A stretch of DNA of 64,000 nucleotides from Diadema setosum (Eukaryota > Echinodermata > Echinoidea > Diadematoida > Diadematidae). The notes under the pieces were generated by a model that worked only from the letters and a program-made list of their open reading frames with translations, did not search any database and was not told where the DNA came from. Position 1 is the first letter of the stretch. The number at the start of each line of letters is the position of its first letter. The position numbers were made by a program, and so were the translations under genes. The DNA lies in the NCBI RefSeq assembly GCF_964275005.1, contig NC_092701.1, positions 13,266,670 through 13,330,669 of the forward strand. The letters run 5' to 3'. Of the stretch, positions 47,735 through 59,718 are shown piece after piece.

Positions 47735-48425
47735 TGATGTTGCTGCCAGTAATTGCCAGCAGTTGCGCCCGGTGCGTCCCCCCCCCCCCCCCCTTAATTT
47801 CCAAAGCGAAAAAAAGTAAAGCTACAAACGGCAATTCTTATACTGTAAAATGTTAACATTTTCAAGCTCGCTCGCATTTAATCGTTATGCCATTGTAAAA
47901 GAAAATGTTACTGCCAGTAATTGCCAGCAGTTGCGCCTGGGTCGCCCTGCCCCCCTCCCCTTAATTTCCAAAGCGAACAAAAAAAAATAGCTACAAACGG
48001 CAGTTTTGGGACTGTAAAATGTCAAAATTTTAAAGCTCGCTCGCTTTGCTCGCTCGCATTTAATTGTTATGCCATTCTCCTAATGTTGCTGCCAGTAATT
48101 GCCAGCAATTGAGCCCGGTGCGCCTCCCCCTTAATTTCCAAAGCGAAAAACATAGCTACGAACGGCAGTCTTTGGACTGTAGGATGTCCAAATTTTCAAG
48201 CTCGCTCGCTTCGCTCACTCGCATTGCATCGTTATGCCATTCTCCTCATGTTGCTGCCAGTTATTGCCAGCAGTTGCGCCTGGTGCCCGCCTTATTTTCC
48301 AAAGAGAAAGATATAGCTACATACAGCAGTTTTGGGACTGTAAAATGTCAAAATTTTCAAGCTCGCTCGCTCCGCTCGCTCGGATTTTATTGTTATGCAA
48401 TTTTCCTGAATAGATGTTGCTGACA
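47735..48425 (+). repeat. Tandem array, four units of about 170 bp plus partial
   Basis: Units begin TTGCTGCCAGTAATTGCCAG (one starts TTACTGCC) with CTGCCAG at 47743, 47911, 48089 and 48254, and a partial at about 48420. Each holds TTTCCAAAGCGAAAAA, a CTACAAACGGCA phrase, and a GCTCGCTCGC run. Spacing is 165-178 bp. Confidence 0.88.
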
Positions 48426-48643
48426 GTAATTTGTCGTTTTACACCGTCATTCCATAATTCATGTAAGGAAAACTTACAATGTTACTCAATGACTGCGTTG
48501 TTGAATGTATCACATTCCGTAATGTATTTGTAGTCCCAAAATTGCAGACTGACAGCGCACACACGCACGCACAAGCATAGACACCCTCAAAATTACTTTT
48601 CCACAAGGTGCCCCCCCATGTCTCGACCCCTGTATACATGTAT

Positions 48644-48646
<3 letters not shown>

Positions 48647-48683
<37 letters not shown>

Positions 48684-48723
48684 CTATATATATATATATA
48701 TAATATATATATATATATATAAT

Positions 48724-48816
<93 letters not shown>

Positions 48817-48830
48817 TGTGTGTATGTGTA
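48647..48830. repeat. (TA)n/(TG)n compound microsatellite
   Basis: About 115 bp of TA with small interruptions, then about 70 bp of TG. Followed by a C17 run at 48880. Confidence 0.95.
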
Positions 48831-48989
48831 TATTGTGTAATATATGTATGGTCTATCATGAGCCCCCTTCAATATTTGCCCCCCCCCCCCCCCCCCATCC
48901 AAAACTGCTTCCGGCGCGCCTGGCTGCAGATATTGAGTATGAATTCCTCTACAACTGCATTTTGGTTTGAAGATGAAAGCTTTTCTCAT

Positions 48990-51280
48990 TAGAATTTGAA
49001 GGTACTTTATTTCATTTGGTGCGTGTACGGAAAATAGGTGATATTTTGAGTGAAAAGAACTCGTAGTCTGGCTTTGCGGACCCTTGGAAAGGGTTTGAGC
49101 CGAAGAACCTGCCTTGGAAATTTGATGGATGACAGGGCATAGCTCACTTATCCAGGTTAGTGAAGATGAAATACCTCATTTCTCCCAGCTATTTTACAGA
49201 ATTTTTTGAAATTTGAATTTTAACACACGTCTCTATGGGCGGGACTTATTTACCCGTGAGAGCCATACAATCTAGGTCAGATGTTGATACTAGTTGGTAG
49301 AAGTACGGGTATTACATGATACCAATCATTTCGGCCCACGTTAACTGTAGCTTCCACACCAACTACAATGAAAAAAAAATAGCCATGTATTTTTAACTTA
49401 CTTCAATATCGAATGTGTTGTTCCGATCGTCTATTAGATAAGAGACCTTTTCATTAACAATATTAGTGACATAGACTCAAGGCATGAACTAAGGGTAGTG
49501 AACATGGTTGCAATTCGTTAATTCGAAGGTTCGTTAATCCGAAATGAAATAAAGTCCCGTCTCATGTCCCGAAACGCAGGGTAGCCACAGAGTAGCACCC
49601 GGGTAAGATTTTTACTAGGGTAAGATTGTGTCTGTTATGTTAAGACGCAGCACGGTGGATATACTTCGGGTATCCTCCGGGTGTAACAGCCCCATAGTAA
49701 ATGTGACCCTGCCATCTGCCAGGGTAGACGTGAGGCATGCCACCGGAGAACACCAGGGTAAGGTAGATCTGCTATTCGAAAGCGATACAATGTAAGAAAT
49801 AAGGTTGGCGAATAGCCATAATGACAAATTAAAGCTAATCTACCATAAAAAAAAATCATGAGCGCGAGGTCATGCTCATTAAATTCTGGTTCTCAAATAA
49901 TTTGCAAACAATCAACAATACACTTCGGTCTATTGAGTCTCGGCGTCTCTTGGCTTACCTCAAGATTTACTTTGGTAGCTTTGTTGTTTTCATGTTTGAA
50001 TAAATAATACTCTTAACTCTTCCTCACTTTCATCTTTTTTTATGATACTAATTATTTCCTTCTCATGATATAGGAGTCCTTACTAATCACTTAAATTATG
50101 AATCATCTAAAATATTGCATAGAACTTAAATTTATAAACTGAAATTATGAATCATCTAAAATATTGCATAGAGTTTTAGCTTTAAGTCCATTAAGTTATC
50201 TTTTAATGGAAAAAAAAGACATTTTTCGTTAATTTCTTTAAAAAAAGGCTAATTCTCGTGAATTAAATGTTATCATATTAAATTCCTTCTTGCGAAAAGT
50301 ATTCCAATGAATATTGAGGTGCTACAATAGATTCTCAACTAACATGGAACGAATACTTTTATATTTTACGAGCGCACGCGCACACACTCACACACACAAA
50401 ACTATCACGAAACATGGTATACTTTTCAAGCGGAAGGATCTTTTATCACCCACACAGATGCAAACTTCCACTTCACACCTAAAAAAAAAACAAAACAAAA
50501 CAAAACAAAACATGCACACTCAAATTTACACCGTCTTGCAATGTCACACTTGCACACACACACACACACACAAACACACACAGACATGAAGTCAATGATG
50601 CTGGGCCCCAACGTCATCTAAACCACAACAAAACCTATCCGCACTCACACTGTACGAATTATCATTTCACAGTCTGTCGCCATACCCTTTGGGGATTTCA
50701 TTTGGGAAGATTTCAGGGATATTGCAGTATCATTAGAATCATTGCATGTACTAGCATTTAAATTTTCAGTAATCTAAATCTTTTTACTTTATTCGTTCAA
50801 CGCAATTCTGATGCCATCCAGTTTTGTGCAAGGATTTGTTATTTTTAATCTGCAATTTTCTTCCCAAGTTCAAATCGATCGGTTTCTAAGGTAAACTCAA
50901 CTCAGACTCCTTCTCACCTCATCCCACCCACTCATTCCTCGTTGCAAAAAGGCGACCTTGTAAAGGCCTTGTAGGGTTTTAATTTTGTCGACAATATTCG
51001 ATGTGTTGTTGTCACTTTACAGATTTTTTTATGCGTTTCTCTGCTAGTACATGGTTACATTTTCGTGTACTTTTTAAATAATGGTTTTGAGGGGAATGCT
51101 TTCTAGCTTCCCTTCCATTTTCGACATCTTCGTTGTTATTAAGTAAGGGTCATGTAGCTAGCCTTCTCAAGTTATTGTGTTTATATCATATTTTGATGTG
51201 TGTGCAATATTTATATCGGTTTTCACACTGATACTTTGTTGAAATGAAAACAAATGAAATGAAATACAGATACAATATTA
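48990..51280. other. Non-coding stretch, nothing firm
   Basis: AT-rich sequence with CA repeats near 50380 and 50550, a direct repeat of AATTATGAATCATCTAAAAT at about 50094 and 50143, and one TTCGAAGGTTCG remnant at 49519. No gene supported. Confidence 0.5.
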
Positions 51281-52404
51281 TAGCTGCAGTTCGTTCTTCA
51301 GAAGGTCCGTTTGACCCCAAATGAAGCATGGTTTGTTAATCCGAAACTGGTCATGGGAAAGAGAAAAAAAAATGTTCTCTAATCCGAAACGGAATAAGCT
51401 TTATTTTCCTATATGATATTTATGTGATAAGGGACGGGATATGACCTTGAAAGAGGCTTTAGTCCTATTTTGATTTAGATCTTTTATTTTTTTTTTTGCA
51501 TTATTTGCTATAATTTGTTACCGCAATCGGAGAAAAAATACAGAATTAAACCAATCCAAACCAAATAAAGATAATGATTACAACCAGTGGGGCTATCTCT
51601 TGTAACAAGTAACAAGGGGATCGACGGAAACAACGGAGACGAAGTAATTGCACCCTCGCGCTGTTAAGAATGATTTTTCGGGGGGGGGGTGGAGGGGTAA
51701 TCATGCTTTTTTTGGGGGGGGGGGGAGGGGACGCACCCACACTCTTTCTCATGCAAATAATGGTGCAAGTTTTGATACGTTGATGAGAGTTTGACTCTTG
51801 TGAAAGCTAGAATGAGGGCAGCGAATCTGCTGAAGATCATATACCAGCATTAATTTCAAAGTTTAATATGAGTCCTGTAAAGTGATATCGTAGTACGCCC
51901 AAGCAGTATCTTGTAGATATGCACTGTCATTGGGACATAGCTTCCAGAATGTTTTGGATAAGATGCGGGGCATTGACTAAGAAATGTTGAATGGAAGTTC
52001 TTGACAAAGTATTATACTTCGTTCTTATAACCATCACTCTGTTACATCAATGAAATTCTAATCATATTTTACATATTATCTATGATATTTGAATATTTCA
52101 AGTTTAAGATGTCAAGGAACTTGGTTCGTTTGTTCGATGGTAAGAGGTTTTAATATGACACGCTGGTGTATATTCCATAAGTCATACATTTTGCACAAGC
52201 AGTTTACTTATGTCTTTTAAAAATAGATTTTATTCAAAATAACTTGGATTCACGCCTGGGTATCTACTTTTTAATGGCATTGTTTAATTTTTAAGGCAAA
52301 ATTTGTAATAGGTATTTTTCAAGATAGAGAGATCTAGAGATCTTTGATTGCATTATAGATTGGTGATTACATGCTTTTGGAAAATTGATAACCATGTGGT
52401 ATCA

Positions 52405-52740
52405 GGGTTACAGTTGGTTATTCCGAAGGCTCCAGAAATTCCGAAAATGAAATAAGGTTCGTTATTGCGAACGGTTAGTTAATATGGAAACAAAACAAAA
52501 AAATGGTTCGTTTTTCGGAAGGTTCGTTAATCTGAAAAGGAATTTGGCTTATGGTTCGTATTACCGAAGGTTTGCTAATAATTAGCCACCTTCTTTCCAT
52601 TTTCGGATTAATGACCGAACCTTCGGAATAGCGAACCTTTTCGTCATTTTCGGATAAGCGAACCTTCGGAATAAAGAGCCTAATTTCATTTTCGGAATTA
52701 TGGGCCTTCGAAATAACGAACCTTCGGAATACCTCACAGC
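52405..52740. repeat. TTCGTTATTCCGAAGG repeat cluster, largest copy
   Basis: At least ten variants of GGTTCGTTATTCCGAAGG or its reverse, with orientation switching near 52590, so the left and right halves form an inverted repeat. Confidence 0.75.
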
Positions 52741-55570
52741 ATCAGGTATCGGAGGGATAACTTAACAGCGGTTTGGGAGCTATACCTTCATAATCGTAAG
52801 TAATACGTGTGCGTTAACAGATGTTCCTCTTCTATACAGTCTATTATTTGTCTGTGTGCCTCAGGTATCTGTTTTCGGTCTCTTGTTTTTTATATTGTAT
52901 TTTATTTTGCGATTGAATGCCTGAATATAAGAACAACCGAAGTCCAAATGTGGCTATCGTCTTAGGAGACCTTTTACGAAGTCATGCTAAGACAGATAAT
53001 CAGTCAAATGACAGCTTTACACCTAAATTTTTATAATCAACAGTCCACTAACTGATAAACGAAAAAGGCAGGAAATCATTCATTGATTTCGATTTTTTTC
53101 GAACTTCTCTGTTATGGCCTTGAATCGTTTTTATATGCGGGCATTGAATTTATTTGTATTATTATGTTATAATATATTATGTTGATGAAAGTTCTTCATT
53201 TGTAAAATACAAATCAGGAACAAAATGTGCAATATTAAACAGTATCTCAAACAAATTAACCTAGTGGTTTTCATATAGCCAAAGAATTGAAATGAAATGT
53301 AGACGATATTGCATGACTTGTATGATATTTAGAATCAAAGTGATTGATGCACGTAATATGTAAAATGAGCTGCTGACACAGAATAAGATATAAAGTAAAG
53401 AGGTATAACTGTTCTTTGAATTATGCCATTATACTTCTGCCTCATCTCATGTAGGTCTATCACACATCGGGGGGAAACTGTGCCAGTTATTTACTATCAA
53501 CTGTATGTATGTTTTTCAAACAATGTCAGAGCAATCAATTAGATTACTCACAGCGTATGGTAATATAAACATATCATCGCTGTCTGGATTTTTATGTACT
53601 TGTATCTCAATGGAATTTTGCCTAAATTTCTTGCCAATCATTTCATTGTCACTTATCCTAGAAATACACAGAATACTAGACACTGAATACACAAACTTGC
53701 ATATTCCAAATAACAGCTTTAATCAGTCAAGAAGACGCGAAACTTATATGCTGCTCTTCTTTCATCGCATACCGTACCAAAATGACATAATATGTACAAT
53801 GCAGGACAGAATCTTTTCAGAAAAAGACACAAAATTCATCTCAAAAGTCAATAATAATTATCATTATTTATTTTGTTAGGCCTATTTTAACTATTTAGCA
53901 ATTTTCTATTTGTAAACTGCTTTTGTAAGCTTGTTTGCAGCTAAATTTGAAGTTGTCATGATGACCTCACATATCAACGACCTTCTCCTGGTATAACAGT
54001 GTCTTAAGTTATATCAGGGAAGTGTTACACAGCCATGGTTATCATCAAAGATATATGTACAATACTTGATATCGTTTGGTTGTGCTTGGTTATCGTAAGC
54101 TTGGTATTCTATTGGGTATCTACCATTGCAACTCACGTACCTGCATTTCGTGGATTATTGTATGCTAATCCGTACGTGCAAGTGTGGCGGGAGAGAGAGA
54201 TGCCGGGTACCAGTACAACTCATTTTGTCATGACACGAGCGTAGAATTTTGGAACGGGGAAACCGGTATTCGAGTATGATAAGAGTTAAGGGTATAGTGG
54301 TATAGTGGACGCATTTTCTTTCTTTCCTGTTCGATTCTTACTGAAGACTTTACTTAAGGTCACTTAACATAATAAACGACATTGCTTCGATGAAAGAAGG
54401 TTTTGTGCAAAATGCAGGAACAGTGAGCCCTTCTATAACCTAGCAGACGGCACAAGAATCACGGTTTTGGGTGTTGAGGTAAGTCACAATTTAGTATTCA
54501 CAGAACAGTTTATGCCTACATTATCAACTATTCCAGACTGCAAGATTTCGTATATTCAAATATCGACTTCACCCAACATTATGTAAAATTTTGGTTCTCA
54601 TATAGTATACCAGATGGTGACAGGCCATACGAGGGCAGAATCTTTCTGTTTTAGAACACTTCTGCTGATGGCCAGTATTCCTGTTGTTTTATTTCCTGAA
54701 AATTTTTGACAAAATGCATATTTCATTTTGTTATTATATTGATAGCTAAAAATATGCCAAAGTAGTTTCAATAATTGATGCAACATAAATATGTTGCTTA
54801 ATTTAAGAAAAGATTGAAGAAGAAAATGTCAGAGGTCACGTAATGAATTATTCTCAGATTCCTCGTTTTGCATGTTTAGAGCCCCTGGCTTTTTGAGAGC
54901 TGTTTTTGGTGGTTGTTATTGGTTGTTGTTTTGCTTTTCTTCAGTTTATTACATACTTCCGGATATCCATCAAAACTATACTCGCATCATTCACTAGAAA
55001 TAGTTCAAATCGAGGCATTACGTCACTGCCATAAGATACATGACTGATATACACCAAATATAGGAAAAGCATTGTAAGATTTCCACCTGTCATATAGAGC
55101 CTACTTTGTTACATTCCAGGCATGGTTTCCAAAGTACAACTGTTTTTTGTTTGATGTATTCCTTTACATTTTTTAAATTACTTTATGTGTTAAACGCACA
55201 TGATGATAATCATATTCTCAATGGATAATGGGTGTATCATTTAAGCTGTGTTGATAAATTGAACTGTAAACATGATATGGACTAGTTAGGAATTATGAAT
55301 GTGAGTGAATGTGGGTCATTTCAGAGCAAGAAAGCTCTGAAATTAGCTGTCAATATTTCGAGACAAAAGGAACGAGATTTCGTTTCCCTAAACGGAGTAT
55401 CAAAAGTTATCCCTATCTGTTGTTGTTGTTGTTATTTTAAAGATCGAAAGAAGAGAGAGAGAGAGAAATGGGGCCCTATACAAATAATTTGCCCCAGACA
55501 GCACTTATAACATAAAACAAACATTATAGATCTTAAAGAGATATAAACAAGAATATTAAATGCATACCAA
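52741..55570. other. Intergenic stretch, no supported gene
   Basis: Reading frames at 53505-53879 and 54035-54244 lack domains and have AT-driven composition. A tRNA-like scrap (GGTATAGTGGTATAGTGG, 54291) with GTTCGATTC at 54329 is too compressed for a tRNA. Confidence 0.5.
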
Positions 55571-55708
55571 GTCTCCTCGAGGGAGCTCATATCGTCTCCA
55601 CGAGGGAGCTCATATTGTCTCCACAAAGGAGCTCATAAAGTCTCCACGAGGGAGCTCATATTGTCTCCATAAAGGAGCTCATTACGTCTCCACGAGGGAG
55701 CTCATATG
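55571..55708 (+). repeat. Six tandem 23-bp hairpin units
   Basis: Exactly periodic: GTCTCC starts at 55571, 55594, 55617, 55640, 55663 and 55686. The consensus is GTCTCCACGAGGGAGCTCAT plus three variable bases. CTCCxCGAGGGAG can pair with itself and GAGCTC is a palindrome. Variation sits in the CGAGG/AAAGG centre and the last three bases. No spacers, so not CRISPR. Confidence 0.92.
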
Positions 55709-57041
55709 ATATTGATGAATACCTCATATTATTCTTCAGACAAACTCAAATAACTACACAATACACGCTCGCGTGTACCGCTATCTGGGGAGAGCAATTT
55801 GCAGTTGATTCCAGTTAAGAAAGATAGATATATATAATGTGACGGGGCTCAAGCACAAGTCAATACTCAGTAAATGATTTGTAACCACATGCAAACTGAA
55901 AAAGACTTATATATCATACTATGACATAGAGTACATTATGATTATTTACAAAAGCTACGTTCAATTGAGAGTTTTTGTTGTTCTTGTTGTTGTTGTAATT
56001 TCCTTTTTTTTGTTGGTCTTCAATGTCTCATGTTAATCATCAAAATTACGCAAATGATTTACAGATAATCTCACTTTTTTTTTCATTATAAGATGTATGT
56101 CATATTTTATTTAGATGTTATTTTGGCAACACAAGTGATTATCAGGGTATTATGAACAAATACAAGTCAACACCGCATAGTTCTGTGGCACAATAGAAGT
56201 CTGTATATATGTAGAGCACCGTAGAATAAAATCCGAGGACATCAGGATCTATCTAAAATAAATTAGCCTATCTTTTATAACCATCGTATAGTGTTTATTG
56301 GAAAAGGAAACAAACGCTCTGAAACTTGCTGGTGGGATGCATTACCCCCCCCCCCCCCCATGCGTCTATCAGAAGCTTCGTACACTCAGTATACATTTTG
56401 TACGTGGTTTATTATTTATCATAGCGGCTGTGAGTGGTAACAGGCTCAGGTAAGTTGTCGTCACATCTCACATCCAGCAAACTCGTGAACATTGAATATA
56501 CGCAGTTTGGTAGTGAGGGGTTTAATAACATCCTCTGTTATCATATTCTCTTTCAATTAGTTGTCGAAATTAAGTAGATTACAAATCCGGCATCTCTGAC
56601 ACTACTGGATAAAACTTAATTTCGACATGGTCATCAAATTTCGCAAATTCCATACAATATCTAATAAATACAGCGTTTAAAGCATATAGTTATACACCGA
56701 CTCAGTGACCACCTGGTTCACTGAAAGTTTAATATCCTGGATCCCTGCAAACCAAACATGTGCGGCGTTTGCTACAGTTAGACAATTATGATGTGCACGG
56801 AAATAATATAATTTGTGAAGGGAACTGGACCGGCAGTGCCTAGAGGTCTTGGCAAAATCGAAACCTCTTTTCACGTGGATCTTTGTCAGCCCTGATGAGT
56901 AGGCCCTATAAGATTTCACCGTGTCACATGTCTCAAATATTCAAACTTGCAGTTTGTTGGAAGGGAAATGAAAAAGCACAATGTGACTTTCTGTCTGTAT
57001 CTAGTTCAGGTTGAGCAAAGTTCGCGGGAAATACAGAAGAA
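55709..57041. other. Upstream region of FMO gene 2
   Basis: AT-rich with a C14 run at 56345. No clear TATA in the expected place; a 5' UTR intron cannot be excluded. No other gene seen. Confidence 0.5.
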
Positions 57042-57159
57042 ATGGCAGAGGTGAAGCGTGTAGCTGTGATCGGGGCCGGCGTGAGTGGGCTGGTCTCGGT
57101 GAAAGCATGCCTTGAAGAGGGTATGGAACCCGTGTGCTACGAACGCAACGATGAATTAG
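57042..57159 (+). CDS. FMO gene 2, exon 1
   Basis: Encodes [19 protein letters not shown] and continues to NDEL plus one base of the following glycine, at donor G|GTAAGC. Canonical GxGxxG FAD motif and the same phase as gene 1 exon 1. Confidence 0.92.
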
Positions 57160-59546
57160 GTAAGCTCGTCATATACATGGTAGGTCTTATATAATATATA
57201 TTATGCAGTGGTTTGAAGAACATGAAGCCATCACCTTCATTGATTACAATATCAAAGAAGAGAGAATGTCATTGTCATCTCGTGAGCTGCAATGCAGCCC
57301 GCCATTCTGCAATGAAAATGAATTCATAGTGATAAGGCGTAATACGAGACATACAATACTGATACAAAGCTTATGTGTGAGCCAGTGATTGTGGAAATGT
57401 AGGCCCTATAGAAAGGTGACTTCCTGGCATAGTTCCTGCCTCCAGTGCAGCCAACAAAGACAATAATGTGCCATGAAATTGCAAGGTTAAAGCTCTGTCT
57501 GAGAATAATATATGCAAATATAAATTTGGATTTAATAAGCAATATATGTCTCTCTAGCTTCCTATTTTCCATCTATTCAATCTCCATAATGCAACTGAAA
57601 GCTGTATATTTGCCACTTATGCCAAGCAATTCTCAAAAGAGCAACCAGACGTCATCAGATCTTTTTTAGGTGTTTGAAAATGTGTGAGTTTTGATGCAGG
57701 CCTACATGAGGGGACGAATTGGAACGTGGTATGGTGTAAAAAAAAAAAAATGTGTCAAATATTCATATTTCGCCTTTAATCGCTTTCTCCATTTTAACCT
57801 TATTTCGCGTATGGTCGTTGTGATTTGCTCTCTTCTTGACTTTCCCCGTTTTATTGCAAACACAGTTCTGTCTATTGTGGCCATTGCGCTGTACTCGGAA
57901 AACTGACCTATGACCACAGAGATATATGTATTTACATTAAAGCTGCTTCTTTTAGATCCAGAAAAATCAATGTTTGTTGTTCCCACTTTCTCCTGTCCAC
58001 TTTTGTGGTGTGGGTAAAGTTAACGTAGGAAAACATTGTTAGTCGTGAGGTATATAACTTATTGTTATAGTGATCATGAATTTTGAAAACGATTCACCCA
58101 ATCATCCACAAATTACTGCATTGTATTTCATGCATGAGGTCATGATATTATGTCGCTGCTGTTTCTGTGCATGTTTTTCATTATTGTTGATATTTGTGCG
58201 CATGCGCTAAATCCCTCCCTGAATACGTCCCCTTATTCCGTGACAAAGTTATCACAAAAAGAAAAAAAAAAAATCGTTACCCCGCTTGTTTGTACTAAAA
58301 TGTTATAATATCAACGATTTAAGTTCTATATTCCATTCTTCCTTGTGGAATGTCGCACCAGTCTAAAGGTATTTCCCTTATTTCGCAAGCAGGGGTTACT
58401 GATAATATTCTGTATACTGTGGAATTTTTTTGAACTTTGTTAGTCCTTTATGGGGGAAATCCCTTAGGATTTCTAATACAACCGTTGTACACAAATCTAC
58501 ACGTGTGTCTATACTTGTTCGTAACTCGAGTTGTTAAGGATGTAGCTTGGTTCCGGCTCTGCACTTTCAATTTCTATAGCTCATTAACCGCATGATGAGT
58601 GAATCTCATCCATCATGTTCATTCCGTTCATTTGAGCACGTGCCAAGTGTTACAATACAAAATGTCAAAAAAGAGTGTATTGACAGATTACTTCCGGTCT
58701 GTTGTCTCACATGCTAGCCCCCCCCCCCCCTCTTTCTCTCTCTTTCTTTGTTTAGTTACCCTTCCAGGACAATGATTCGGATTGTATCAATTAGTGAAAT
58801 AATGAATTATTATTGTTTCTTTCCACTACATACACGGTGATACCTTAATCCTCCCAGACTTATGTTTAAGATCATCCGACTTTAAACTTTTTTTTTCCAA
58901 AAAAAAAAAAAAACCACCAAGAAAACAAGAAAACAAAACAAAACAAAACGAAGAAATCATGGGGGATCGGCCGTTTGTACATGCTGAACCTTACTCGTGG
59001 AATCAGTCACCTCAAGCTATCTGTTTCATTTTGAATGTTGACCGTTTTAAAACTGCCCTCAAGATGCATTTGCTAAAAAAAAAACTGCTTCCAGTAGATC
59101 TATAAAATATGAACATTATGAAACTTCTTTTCTTTCATAATTGTTGTGCCATTCTTTGACCTTTTTTTCTTGTGTATGTGCTTGTAATAGCAATAATGAT
59201 AATAATGATAATGATAATAATATAGGGTCTCATTTTTGTAGCCTTTTCAGTGTTTCCACTGCTCTACCAGAGGGCCCTGCCATTATTATTACCCCAGCGT
59301 TGCCAGGTACCCATTTATACACCTGGGTCAAGAGGGACATAGTGGATAAAACATCTTGTTCCAAGGACGTCAGCACTGGGCGGGATTCGAACTCAGGTCC
59401 TCCGATGGGGAGTCGGGAGTCTTATCCACTATGCCACAGCGCCCCAACTGATGATTTTCGTACTTAATAATTCATTATATATTTCCCACTGCGCTTTGAA
59501 CACATTAGCCATGTGGAATTGGGGCATTATAAGTACCCGGTATTAT

Positions 59547-59626
<80 letters not shown>

Positions 59627-59642
59627 CATTATTATTATTATA

Positions 59643-59718
<76 letters not shown>

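Noticed and set aside
53505..53879. A 124-codon open frame
   Set aside because: No domain, AT-driven composition and no splice or promoter support.
55571..55708. CRISPR-like array
   Set aside because: Units are directly adjacent with no spacers, and the genome is eukaryotic.
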